The notes under the pieces were generated by a model. The model saw only the letters and a list, made by a program, of their open reading frames with translations. It made no database searches and was not told the origin of the DNA. A program made the translations under genes and the position numbers. A stretch of 20,978 nt of DNA from a virus. Below, piece after piece: positions 1 to 7,339 of this stretch. The first letter of the stretch is position 1. Each line of letters begins with the position of its first letter. The stretch is taken from IMG/VR virus record IMGVR_UViG_3300030090_006247, positions 1 to 20,978 of that record; one strand, written 5' to 3'.

Positions 1-77
1 GCTGGAAAAAGGTTGGGCAATCTGGTAAGCAATATATTTCGTTTAAAGTTGAAGATAAGGTCAGTAATCCATTTTAA
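1..77 (+). CDS. 3' end of an unidentified gene (partial)
   Basis: An open frame enters from the left edge and ends at a TAA at 75-77, directly before the ATG of the next gene. Only the last 24 residues are visible. They include WKKVGQSGKQYISFKVEDK and end in NPF. The pattern of tryptophan, lysines, then GKxYIS and a hydrophobic strand vaguely recalls the short beta-rich DUF736-like proteins. The piece is too short to assign, and its function is unknown. Its reading frame runs without interruption and abuts the next start, so it is very probably a real gene end rather than noise. Confidence 0.5.
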   Translation, partial: WKKVGQSGKQYISFKVEDKVSNPF

Positions 78-980
78 ATGCCACCTCGCGTAACATATCC
101 TCAGGGTAGAGAGTTATTTAAAAGTGCAAGTGATTGGCTTGCTGACTGGTATGGTCATCCATCTACTGTAGAAAAAATGCAGGCTAATTTACAGCCTGAA
201 GAAATAGAAGATATACAAAGTCGTATAGAAAAATTACAAAAACTAAAAATGCGCCCATCTGTGCCATATATCGAAAGTGGTTTAAAAAATCTATATACTG
301 CTTTTTTTGGTAGAGCTAATGATATGCACCCAACGCATCATCTAAACCGAGCTGGAAAAACCCTAAGGCATGGGACGCCTACTCTAATACCGCAAGGCGT
401 GAAGGGAAGTCATTCGCCTACTTTTGGAGATATTACAATGGCTGCAAGACAGTCCCCTGAATCTTATGAAAGTATAGCGGCTCATGAAGCGGAACATTAT
501 GCCAATAGATTCCCAATATTAGAATTTAAACGTCTTGATGAAAAATTTGGTCGTGAGGCACAATATACAAGAGGAGTTCCTATGACCATGCCTTTTGTTC
601 ATGGTATAAATACAAGATATATGGGAGGTAGTCTGGATGCGAGTGATAAAAGGTATATTACAAGCCCAAATGAAATCAGGTCAAGAATTATGCAATTAAG
701 AAAAATTCTTGATATTGAGCCGGGAGAAAAAGTAACAGAAGATAAATTGCAGTTTTTAAAAGATAATTATTCACCAAAAAAACCAAAAGAAGATAAAGTT
801 GATTGGCAAACCCGACTATACGAAGATTATGAAGAAAAAACTGGAAAAGACCCTGCTAGTATAGCACCTTATTTTGATTTAAAGGCTAGAGGGGATTACG
901 ACGATAAAGATATACTATGGTTTTTAAATAATCTTGTTCATGATTCAAATTTAGAAGAATCTCAAGATAGGTATGTTTAA
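78..980 (+). CDS. Putative HExxH zinc metallopeptidase-like phage protein
   Basis: This 300-residue protein has no signal peptide or membrane segment. Residues 136-140 read HEAEH, a clean HExxH zinc-binding motif set in a helix-like context (ESIAAHEAEHYANRF), as in zincin metallopeptidases. In that fold the two histidines bind zinc and the first glutamate activates water. A possible third ligand is Glu199 in SPNEIRSRIMQLR, a gluzincin-like arrangement; this is inference. The C-terminal third is charged and ends near an LNNLVHD stretch. The gene starts directly after the preceding stop, without a convincing ribosome-binding site, and its own stop overlaps the next ATG by one base. Lying just upstream of the terminase genes, it could act in virion maturation or on a host protein, but it could also be a non-enzymatic structural protein. 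The motif is certain; the activity is not. Confidence 0.6.
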   Translation: MPPRVTYPQGRELFKSASDWLADWYGHPSTVEKMQANLQPEEIEDIQSRIEKLQKLKMRPSVPYIESGLKNLYTAFFGRANDMHPTHHLNRAGKTLRHGTPTLIPQGVKGSHSPTFGDITMAARQSPESYESIAAHEAEHYANRFPILEFKRLDEKFGREAQYTRGVPMTMPFVHGINTRYMGGSLDASDKRYITSPNEIRSRIMQLRKILDIEPGEKVTEDKLQFLKDNYSPKKPKEDKVDWQTRLYEDYEEKTGKDPASIAPYFDLKARGDYDDKDILWFLNNLVHDSNLEESQDRYV

Positions 981-1189
981 TGAAAGATTTACAAGAACGT
1001 ATTAAATGGTTAGAAGAAGGATTGAATAAATTAATTAATCACTACAGTTATAATACAGTGCCAAAAGAAGTAAGAGACATCGCTCAATCATATCTTGATG
1101 GAGAGCCTACAACAGCAGATGAATTTAATGGGGATTGTATGATTACCTATGTAGATGATAGAGAAAATAATGAATTGTTGGAATTGTAA
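980..1189 (+). CDS. Small hypothetical protein
   Basis: This 69-residue, acidic, mostly helical protein begins MKDLQERIKWLEEGLNKLI, which could form a short amphipathic or coiled-coil helix. The C-terminal half is rich in Asp, Glu and Asn. I do not recognise the family. The start is well supported by the TAATG overlap with the preceding metallopeptidase-like gene, which implies translational coupling. The last 20 bases overlap the start of the next, very short gene at 1170. No catalytic or metal-binding motif is visible. Confidence 0.6.
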   Translation: MKDLQERIKWLEEGLNKLINHYSYNTVPKEVRDIAQSYLDGEPTTADEFNGDCMITYVDDRENNELLEL

Positions 1190-1325
1190 GTATCAACAAT
1201 TAGGTGGAATGACATTTTTGGGGTTTTGTAAATATTTTGAAAAATTAGGCAAGGAAAAAGAACATATTCCTTCAAATGTTGTTGATAAGGGTTGTAGGTT
1301 CTTTGAAATGAAAGATGAAAGTTGA
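1170..1325 (+). CDS. Tiny four-cysteine protein, possible zinc knuckle
   Basis: This 51-residue frame (ATG at 1170, TGA at 1323-1325) fills what would otherwise be a gap between two genes. Cysteines lie at residues 3, 6, 20 and 42: a CxxC pair near the N-terminus (MNCWNCKY), a single Cys in LGFCKYF and another in DKGCRFF. Four cysteines with aromatic residues after them fit a small zinc-binding fold, and tiny phage proteins of this general shape are common, but I cannot name a family. It overlaps the preceding gene by 20 bases and the next start (1315) by 11 bases, the compact packing seen elsewhere here. The conserved-looking cysteine spacing argues that it is expressed. Confidence 0.6.
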   Translation: MNCWNCKYQQLGGMTFLGFCKYFEKLGKEKEHIPSNVVDKGCRFFEMKDES

Positions 1326-2124
1326 ATGTAGAGGTAAAACATTTGATGTTTATACTAAAGAAGAATCGAAAAGTCTAAATATAACACCTGTAGATGACTG
1401 GAGAAAAGCTGAGGTAGGAGATTGGATACAGACGCAAGATGGAAAAGTTATACAGGTTATTGGCAGACGTACAGAAAATCACGCAAATTCTAAAAAACCT
1501 TATATTTTCATCCGTACTGGTTACGGAGAATGCGGTGTTCATAAGAAACACGTTTATGCTCAAGAACAACCAAATTATTATCGTGATAAATACTATTTTG
1601 GAAAAGATTTAGTAAAAAATGTACGACCCACCGCAAAGCAAAGAACATTTGTAGACGCTTTATTCCTACATGGGAAAACAGATAAGCTGGGCATGTGGGA
1701 TTCAGAATCTATAATACTTGCCTATCAATCAATATATAAAGACAATAACCCCGAACAAGCACTTAGGCGAGGTATGGGGATACTTAAAAGAAAACATATT
1801 AGGGAATATATTGCCATGAATATGAGAGATAAATTAGCCGCAATGGGAATGGACGATGATTACGTTGCAAATCAATACAAAAATATGATTGAAGATATTG
1901 AAACCCCACCTGCGACAAAACTTAATGCTTTAAATAGAGTAAGTGACATGCTTGGACATTTGACCAAAGAGAAAAAAGAAGAACAGATTGAAGGCGTATT
2001 TGCTTTATCAGATGGTGATATAAAAAAATTGTCATCTGTACGCAAAACCATTGCAGAGACCACATATGGCGCAAAAAACGATAAAAACGAAGAAGTTCAC
2101 ACATCAGCAACAGTCCAAGAGTGA
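1315..2124 (+). CDS. terS: Terminase small subunit with extra N-terminal domain
   Basis: This 269-residue protein is the likely DNA-recognition subunit of the packaging motor. Residues 105-225 follow the Terminase_2-like pattern: PTAKQRTFVDALFLHG, then an AY-containing helix (SIILAYQSIY), a helix leading to KRKHIREYI, and KLNALNRVSDMLG, which in the family forms part of the oligomerisation region. Residues 1-100 are beta-rich (EVGDWIQTQDGKVIQVIG, then YIFIRTGYGECG) and look like an added SH3- or Tudor-like barrel. The C-terminal tail is charged. The position two genes upstream of the large terminase supports the call. The ATG at 1315 overlaps the cysteine-rich gene; its 3' end overlaps the next gene by 59 bases. 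The assignment rests on pattern and position, since small terminases diverge quickly. Confidence 0.7.
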   Translation: MKVECRGKTFDVYTKEESKSLNITPVDDWRKAEVGDWIQTQDGKVIQVIGRRTENHANSKKPYIFIRTGYGECGVHKKHVYAQEQPNYYRDKYYFGKDLVKNVRPTAKQRTFVDALFLHGKTDKLGMWDSESIILAYQSIYKDNNPEQALRRGMGILKRKHIREYIAMNMRDKLAAMGMDDDYVANQYKNMIEDIETPPATKLNALNRVSDMLGHLTKEKKEEQIEGVFALSDGDIKKLSSVRKTIAETTYGAKNDKNEEVHTSATVQE

Positions 2125-2290
2125 AGATATAGATGTATCTCAACCGGGATTGATTCATATAGATAATGAACCTTATTTTGTTGATGGAGTAGTAGCTAAA
2201 TTTATTTTAGAATTGCTTGATGAGGTTGATTCATATAAACAACAACTAGATATGTTAGAAAGTTATATTGGGGAATATGGGAAAAGCTGA
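2066..2290 (+). CDS. Small hypothetical protein between terminase subunits
   Basis: This is a 74-residue protein, read from the ATG at 2066 (MAQKTIKTKK). A TTG at 2051 in the same frame could add five residues but is the less likely start. After a basic, Gln-rich N-terminus comes a compact segment, LIHIDNEPYFVDGVVAKFI, followed by a helix with leucines at heptad-like spacing (LDEVDSYKQQLDMLESYI), suggesting a short coiled coil. It overlaps the small terminase gene by 59 bases and the large terminase start by 14 bases. This wedge between two packaging genes suggests a role with the terminase, perhaps as an adaptor, but no function can be read from the sequence. Confidence 0.65.
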   Translation: MAQKTIKTKKFTHQQQSKSEDIDVSQPGLIHIDNEPYFVDGVVAKFILELLDEVDSYKQQLDMLESYIGEYGKS

Positions 2291-3917
2291 AAATAAACAA
2301 AAAATGCTTGAAGCTATGTATCTTGATATATTTACATTTGCTGATATTTTATTTGGAGACCCTGATAATTCTATGCATTATCATTGTAGGTCAAAATCGC
2401 CAGATTTTCATAAAGAAATAGCAAAAACGCTAATAGATATGAATGGTGGGGACAAATTAGCTGTTGTTGCTCCAAGAGACCACGCAAAATCGACCTTTAT
2501 CAATTTAATTTATCCATTACATCGTATTTTGTTTGGAGAAGAGCGCTTTTTATTGCTTATTTCTGAATCTGAAATGCAATCTAAGTACAATTTAGAAGCA
2601 ATAGGCAATGAAATTGAGTTCAATCCTAAGATAAAATATTTTTTTGGCGATAGAAAAGGCGCTATTTGGGGAAAAGAAGAAAAAGAAGTTATTGGCGGGT
2701 TTGATGAATACGGTAAACCAAATGTTATGTGTAAATGCCTTATTAGAGGTACTGGTCAAAAGGTTCGTGGATTAAAATATGGAGCATATCGCCCAACTTT
2801 AACAATAATTGACGATGGAGAGGGAGAATCAAACAGCACTACCCCTACAGCTCGAGATAAATTTAGAAGATGGCTAAACGCAGCAGTTATACCGGGTTCT
2901 GGCGATGCAAAGCTTGTATTTATCGGTACTATTGTAGATACAGATGCTTATTTGAATAGAATTGCTGGTCCTCTTGCTTATGATAAAGAGGGGAATTATA
3001 AGGTCAAGGGTTGGAGGTCGTTATTTTTTCAAGCAGTACCGCAAGACCTACCTAAAGGTAAATTTGCTACTTCTGGAAATGAATTTACAGATAAAAAAGG
3101 CAATGTTAAAGTTTTATGGGAAGATAGAAGACCATATTCATGGTTGATGGGGGAAAAAGAAAGATTAAAATCAGAAGGTGATATAGCATATTTTTATCAA
3201 GAATATCAAAATATTCCAGTAGATGATAGTTTTCGTATATTTAAACAAAAAGATATGCGATATTGGGAAGGTAGGTACATGTATGAAGATGAGCAAAGCT
3301 TTATTATGCGAACAGATGAGGGTAGGAGAGTTAAATTACCTGTAAATATATTTATAGGCGTTGACCCTGCGTCAAGTGAAAATGTAAAAGCAGATTATAC
3401 GGTTATAATGGTTATAGCAGTAGATAAAGAATATAATATATATGTTCTTGATTATTTTCGCGGTCAAGTAGCTCCTATGGACGGTGCTGATAAATTATTT
3501 GAGCTAGCAGACATGTATCATCCAAGAGATATTAAAATTGAAGAAACAGGTCATGTAATGCTAGCAGACTATGTACGAAGACATTCAAAAGAAACTGGAA
3601 GGTTTTATAATATAAATACAAGAAAAGCTATTAAAGCAAAATATTATCGAATAAAGCAAATGCAACCTCATTTTGCATCTCATTCTGTATTTTTAAAAGA
3701 AACACATGAAGAGCTAGAAACAGAGCTTTTAAACTTTAAAGAACATGGAACTTTTAAAAAAGATACATTAGATGCACTTCGTTGGGCAATAGATGATATA
3801 TGGGCGCCTGATGTTGAGCAAAATGAAAAAGGAGAATGGTTGGCGCCACCACCAATTACAGAGGTAGATTGGGAAACGGGTCAAATGTTCAGTGCAGTAG
3901 ATTTTGTTGAAGCGTAG
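2277..3917 (+). CDS. terL: Terminase large subunit (ATPase and nuclease)
   Basis: This 546-residue protein powers DNA packaging into the prohead and cuts the concatemer. From the ATG at 2277, the ATPase domain shows a Walker A-like loop APRDHAKST at residues 65-73 and a Walker B TIIDD at 176-180, preceded by the typical RGLKYGAYRP segment. The C-terminal RNase H-like nuclease shows its acidic residues: Asp363 in GVDPASS, Glu422/423 in KIEETGH and Asp499 in TLDALRWAIDD. The length is normal for the family. A TTG at 2268 in frame would add three residues; I prefer the ATG because a GGGG run lies just upstream, though its spacing is short. The gene overlaps its upstream neighbour by 14 bases and its stop overlaps the next GTG start. 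The type of packaging (cos or headful) cannot be told from the sequence. Confidence 0.95.
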   Translation: MGKAENKQKMLEAMYLDIFTFADILFGDPDNSMHYHCRSKSPDFHKEIAKTLIDMNGGDKLAVVAPRDHAKSTFINLIYPLHRILFGEERFLLLISESEMQSKYNLEAIGNEIEFNPKIKYFFGDRKGAIWGKEEKEVIGGFDEYGKPNVMCKCLIRGTGQKVRGLKYGAYRPTLTIIDDGEGESNSTTPTARDKFRRWLNAAVIPGSGDAKLVFIGTIVDTDAYLNRIAGPLAYDKEGNYKVKGWRSLFFQAVPQDLPKGKFATSGNEFTDKKGNVKVLWEDRRPYSWLMGEKERLKSEGDIAYFYQEYQNIPVDDSFRIFKQKDMRYWEGRYMYEDEQSFIMRTDEGRRVKLPVNIFIGVDPASSENVKADYTVIMVIAVDKEYNIYVLDYFRGQVAPMDGADKLFELADMYHPRDIKIEETGHVMLADYVRRHSKETGRFYNINTRKAIKAKYYRIKQMQPHFASHSVFLKETHEELETELLNFKEHGTFKKDTLDALRWAIDDIWAPDVEQNEKGEWLAPPPITEVDWETGQMFSAVDFVEA

Positions 3918-4297
3918 TGGGAAATTTTGACATTGACCTAGATTTTGGTCAGATATACGAAGAAAAAGTAAGAAAACTATTTGAGGGTGAAGGCTCTATT
4001 GAGGTCAAGACCGAAAGAGATATATGGGCTGACACTGGAAATATAGCGATTGAAATAAGGTCAAGGGGGAAGCCTTCTGGTATTTCAACTACAGATGCAA
4101 AATGGTGGATACAGGTCTTTACTATTGAAGGTGATGTAAAGTTTATGCTTATTTTTCGAGTTGATAAACTTCGTAAGGCAGTTAAGTATATGTATTTAAA
4201 CGACTTAGCGCACATGGTAAAAGGTGGTGATGACAATACATCTGAATTATTATTAGTGCCAATATCTACTTTAATTTTATTAAATAAAAAATTTTGA
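3917..4297 (+). CDS. Small protein with PD-(D/E)XK nuclease-like motifs
   Basis: This 126-residue protein starts at a GTG that overlaps the terminase stop (TAGTG). It begins with an acidic stretch (DIDLDFGQIYEEK), followed by SIEVKTERD, in which Glu29-Val30-Lys31 fits the ExK part of a PD-(D/E)XK nuclease core; Glu15 or Glu16 could supply another metal ligand. Next comes TGNIAIEI and a segment with GKPSGISTTDAKWW, which looks like a conserved substrate-side loop. The size fits a minimal restriction-like or resolvase-like nuclease. Between terminase and portal, it could trim or resolve branched DNA during packaging, which is inference. I have no family name to give; the fold call rests on motif spacing alone. 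Confidence 0.55.
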   Translation: MGNFDIDLDFGQIYEEKVRKLFEGEGSIEVKTERDIWADTGNIAIEIRSRGKPSGISTTDAKWWIQVFTIEGDVKFMLIFRVDKLRKAVKYMYLNDLAHMVKGGDDNTSELLLVPISTLILLNKKF

Positions 4298-4322
4298 TTA
4301 TTGTATAACTGTTTTGTAAGAT
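4294..4322 (+). promoter_or_regulatory. Candidate promoter before the portal gene
   Basis: The 38-base gap before the portal start is one of few untranslated gaps here. TTGATT (4294-4299) and TAAGAT (4317-4322) are 17 bases apart, a weak sigma70-like pair with four of six -10 bases matching consensus. In such AT-rich DNA a match of this quality can arise by chance. The gap also contains TGTAACATA (4328-4336), which recurs before the capsid gene. Confidence 0.2.
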
Positions 4323-4335
4323 TATTATGTAACAT

Positions 4336-6342
4336 ATGTTAAACTTACGTCAGCTTGAAACTAAAAAGATTTCGGCAGAAGAGGTAAGAGCAGACTATCT
4401 GCATTTTGAAAGCTCTTCTAGCGAATACCGCTATCAAATGGCGGAAGACCATGAGTTTTATCTCGGTTCACAACTGACAAAGGCACAAAAGAATTACTTG
4501 CTCAGTGTGGGGCAACCCCCCGAAGCTAACAATAAAATACGTCCCGCTGTAGAGCAGGTATTAGCGAATATCGCCGCATCTGCTCCTGAATGGGATGTTC
4601 ACGCTGTGGGCAAGACCGATAATGATGCGGCGTTCGTTTTTGACCAATTACTTGATAAGATTTGGTACGAATCGGACGCCGATGTTCATTTTAGACAGGC
4701 ATGTAAAGATTTTATTGTCAAAGGTTTAGCTTATATGTATATATATCCCGATTGGCAGGGGGATAGTGGTCTTGGTACTATAAAAGTAAAAAGAATGCCA
4801 CCTGAATCTATTTTTGTAGACCCTAATAGCTCTATGCCAGACTTTTCAGATGCTAGCGCTATTATATATTCAGATTTACATACAAAAGAACATCTTAAAA
4901 TACTTTTTCCTCAATACGCAAAAGAAATTGATGATGCCGAAGAAAATCACCAAAGAAATGAAATGGAAAGTGGAAAGTATTCAAGAGACCATATAGAAAC
5001 AAGAGGAAGCCATGACCTTGACCATCAAAGTAGGGTAAGAAAATATTGTTACTTTGTGAAAGTAAATATTCCACATGCTTTAATACTTGATACTAATACT
5101 GGAAAAAATCAATTATACACAAAAGATGAATATAAAGAGCTTATTTCAGATAATAAATATGAAGATTTTTTAAAAGAAGGGGTAATTACAGAGCAATTAG
5201 CGTATCAGACAAGAATTAGGGAAGTGTTTGTTGTTGGTGATACGGTCCTGTATGATGAGATACTCCCCATCTCTGAGTATCCTATTGCTGTCGCATGTAA
5301 TGAGCATGCTGGCAATCCATTCCCGAGTGGAGATGTTAGGCATGCTAAGACACCTCAGCGTATGCTGAACAGGACCGAAGCTTTAATTATTTCACATACA
5401 AATGCTACAACAAATTTTAAACTTCTATACGAAGATGGGGCTATAGATGCTAGCGAAATACAAAAATGGCACATACCAAACGCTATAATACGGGCTAATC
5501 CGGGTGCATTAGCAACAGGAAAAATCAAAGAATTTGCCCCGCCAGCAGTATCTTCAAGTCTTTATGCTGAAAAAGGAAGATATGAAGTAGATATTGAAAC
5601 AGTTTTTGGAGCATATAAATTTTTACAAGGGAATGCACAAGGTGCGCCCGGAACTGTTGGAGAAGCGCAAATCATGGACGAATCTTCTTCGAGAAAACAA
5701 AACTGGAAAATTCTTCCTATATATGACATGCTAACAAGAACAGCCAAGGTTGTTACTCAATGGATGCCTAGCGTTTATGACCAACAAAGGACTTTAAGGA
5801 TTGTAAGTCCGGTTGGCGACGAAAATGAAGTTAATTTAAATATACCGGTTATTGACGATAAAACAGGTGCGGTTAAAAAATTATATGATATGCAAACATC
5901 GCAATTTGATGTAAGAGTAGTAGTTGGTTCTACTCGTAGTAAGTCTCCAATGGCTGAATTACAAAAAGATTTAACTCTCTTAAATGCAGGTATTTATGAT
6001 AAAACGCAAGTAATCATGAATATGAAAGGTGATATAGACAAAGCATCGCTAATGCAAAGAATGGGAGAAATAGCAAATTTACAGGCGCAGTTGCAACAAG
6101 CGCAGGAAGAACTCAAGAGAATGCAGGGAGACCTGCAAACTAGAGAGCGTGAAGTATTCCATGCAAATATGAGGGCTGAAATAAGTGAAGCTACCAAACC
6201 AGTTTCTGAAGCGGTAAGCAACATTAAGTCCAATGCAAAGCTGGAACAAGCACGACAAAGAGACAAGACTCGCATGGTCGGCGAGGAATTGTCTATTGCA
6301 AAACAAGCGATTAACTCAGAACCTAAAGCTCCGCAAGCATAG
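4336..6342 (+). CDS. Portal protein
   Basis: This 668-residue protein forms the dodecameric ring through which DNA enters and leaves the head. It follows the terminase and precedes the scaffold, the standard position. The N-terminal half contains patterns typical of podovirus portals: NNKIRPAVEQVLANIAASAP, a helix with KDFIVKGLAYMYIYPDW, then PPESIFVDPNS. The region near residues 320-360 has HAGNPFPSGDVRHAKTPQ and a following helical segment. The C-terminus, from about residue 572, is a long Gln-, Glu- and Arg-rich coiled coil, as in P22-type portals, where a helical barrel extends into the head. Base composition is patchy inside the gene: about 4336-4690 and 5210-5400 are GC-richer than the rest. 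The ATG at 4336 has no strong Shine-Dalgarno site. Confidence 0.9.
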   Translation: MLNLRQLETKKISAEEVRADYLHFESSSSEYRYQMAEDHEFYLGSQLTKAQKNYLLSVGQPPEANNKIRPAVEQVLANIAASAPEWDVHAVGKTDNDAAFVFDQLLDKIWYESDADVHFRQACKDFIVKGLAYMYIYPDWQGDSGLGTIKVKRMPPESIFVDPNSSMPDFSDASAIIYSDLHTKEHLKILFPQYAKEIDDAEENHQRNEMESGKYSRDHIETRGSHDLDHQSRVRKYCYFVKVNIPHALILDTNTGKNQLYTKDEYKELISDNKYEDFLKEGVITEQLAYQTRIREVFVVGDTVLYDEILPISEYPIAVACNEHAGNPFPSGDVRHAKTPQRMLNRTEALIISHTNATTNFKLLYEDGAIDASEIQKWHIPNAIIRANPGALATGKIKEFAPPAVSSSLYAEKGRYEVDIETVFGAYKFLQGNAQGAPGTVGEAQIMDESSSRKQNWKILPIYDMLTRTAKVVTQWMPSVYDQQRTLRIVSPVGDENEVNLNIPVIDDKTGAVKKLYDMQTSQFDVRVVVGSTRSKSPMAELQKDLTLLNAGIYDKTQVIMNMKGDIDKASLMQRMGEIANLQAQLQQAQEELKRMQGDLQTREREVFHANMRAEISEATKPVSEAVSNIKSNAKLEQARQRDKTRMVGEELSIAKQAINSEPKAPQA

Positions 6343-6353
6343 CGGATAACTTA

Positions 6354-6360
6354 AAAGGAG
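6354..6360 (+). promoter_or_regulatory. Strong ribosome-binding site of the scaffold gene
   Basis: AAAGGAG lies six bases before the ATG at 6367. It fixes the start of the scaffold gene and supports canonical Shine-Dalgarno use by the host. Confidence 0.8.
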
Positions 6361-6366
6361 CATCGT

Positions 6367-7281
6367 ATGACAAATGAAGACCAGAAAAACCAGAATGAAG
6401 AAATGAACGAAGATAACCTTATGGCTGAACTCGATGAGTTTAACGAAGGCTCTTCTCCAGAAGCTGAACAGGAAGAAGTAGTTGAGACCCAACAAAATTC
6501 TCCAGAAGCTGAAGAAGTTCAAGATGTTCAATCTGATGAGAAAGTCGATGAAGAGCAACCCAATGAAGAATCTAAGGTTGAGCAATGGCTTATCGAGAAT
6601 AAATTCGCAAATGATGAGGAAGGAAAAAAAGCGTTAGCAGATGCCTATAAGCAACTTCAATCAAAGTCTGATAAAGAACGTAATGAGTGGAGTGGTGAAA
6701 AGCAAAAGTATGAAAAATTAGCGCAATTAGATGATTTTCTCTCAAATAATCCTGATGTGGTTCAAAAACTGACAGAATCAGTTCAAGAAAAACAAAAAGA
6801 TTTGAATGCTCCGCCAATTAAGCCGGATGATTACGATATTCTTGATGAAAGCATTGAAAACTCTAGCTCCGCAAGTTGGAGAGCAGAGCATGATAAGTGG
6901 CTTATTAATCAAGGCGCTACTCAAGCCATGTTGGAGGTCGAAAAGCTAAAGTCTGAACTTTCAGAGTCTCAGGCGTTTGATGCAGAGACCACAGAGTTAC
7001 AGAAAATGGGGTTAAGTGATACAGATATTGTCGAATATAGGCAGTTTATGGCTGACCCAAATAATGTATCTCAGGAGAACTTAGTTCAAATATGGAAAAC
7101 TTTATCGAACAAAGGGAATAATTCTCAATCCGGAATTTCGCAACAAGCTCCAAAAGCAAAAAACAAGCAGAATAGCGCTGCCGCTGTTAGCGGTAATGCT
7201 CCTCAAGCTGTTGAGCCAGAAGAAAAAGTTGTTGATGATTTTTGGAAGGGAATTATGGAATACAATAATACGAATACATAG
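6367..7281 (+). CDS. Scaffold protein of the prohead
   Basis: This 304-residue, strongly acidic, low-complexity and helical protein is placed between portal and capsid genes, as scaffolds are. The first 75 residues are mostly Glu, Asp, Asn and Gln; they contain two copies of SPEAE (near residues 30 and 45) that derive from a 15-base direct repeat. The middle is helical with charged heptads. The C-terminal end (about 285-304) is VVDDFWKGIMEYNNTNT, an aromatic patch that could be the capsid-binding end, since scaffold C-termini often dock to the capsid shell. Its role would be to guide coat assembly and then leave the prohead. No protease motif is seen. The assignment comes from position, composition and length. 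Confidence 0.8.
   Translation: MTNEDQKNQNEEMNEDNLMAELDEFNEGSSPEAEQEEVVETQQNSPEAEEVQDVQSDEKVDEEQPNEESKVEQWLIENKFANDEEGKKALADAYKQLQSKSDKERNEWSGEKQKYEKLAQLDDFLSNNPDVVQKLTESVQEKQKDLNAPPIKPDDYDILDESIENSSSASWRAEHDKWLINQGATQAMLEVEKLKSELSESQAFDAETTELQKMGLSDTDIVEYRQFMADPNNVSQENLVQIWKTLSNKGNNSQSGISQQAPKAKNKQNSAAAVSGNAPQAVEPEEKVVDDFWKGIMEYNNTNT
6454..6513 (+). repeat. 15-base direct repeat in the scaffold gene
   Basis: The sequence TCTCCAGAAGCTGAA occurs at 6454-6468 and again exactly at 6499-6513, 45 bases apart and in the same frame. Both copies encode SPEAE. This looks like a recent small duplication within the disordered acidic N-terminal region. Confidence 0.8.
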
Positions 7282-7294
7282 TGTTATAGTTCTA

Positions 7295-7324
7295 TAAGAT
7301 GGATTGTAGCGCTATTGTAACATA
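7295..7324 (+). promoter_or_regulatory. Candidate regulatory motifs before the capsid gene
   Basis: The 58-base gap before the capsid gene holds TATAAGAT (7293-7300) and then TGTAACATA (7316-7324). The portal gap carries the same two elements in the same order (TAAGAT 4317-4322, TGTAACATA 4328-4336), although the spacing differs (5 versus 15 bases between them). They may belong to a phage late promoter, but two examples are not enough to define it. Confidence 0.25.
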
Positions 7325-7327
7325 AAT

Positions 7328-7333
7328 AGGAGG
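7328..7333 (+). promoter_or_regulatory. Consensus ribosome-binding site of the capsid gene
   Basis: A perfect AGGAGG ends six bases before the ATG at 7340. It is the strongest ribosome-binding site in the window, as expected for the most abundant virion protein. Confidence 0.85.
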
Positions 7334-7339
7334 TATAAT

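Noticed and set aside
2051-2068. TTG start for the gene between the terminase subunits
   Set aside because: An ATG 15 bases downstream in frame is the simpler start; neither has a strong ribosome-binding site.
2962-3147. 61-residue forward frame inside the large terminase
   Set aside because: It lies wholly within terL in another frame, and terL is continuous with conserved motifs across it.
3949-4335. 128-residue reverse-strand open frame opposite the nuclease-like gene
   Set aside because: It mirrors the forward gene, which has a coherent motif pattern and coupled start. The reverse product is low-complexity with no recognisable motif.
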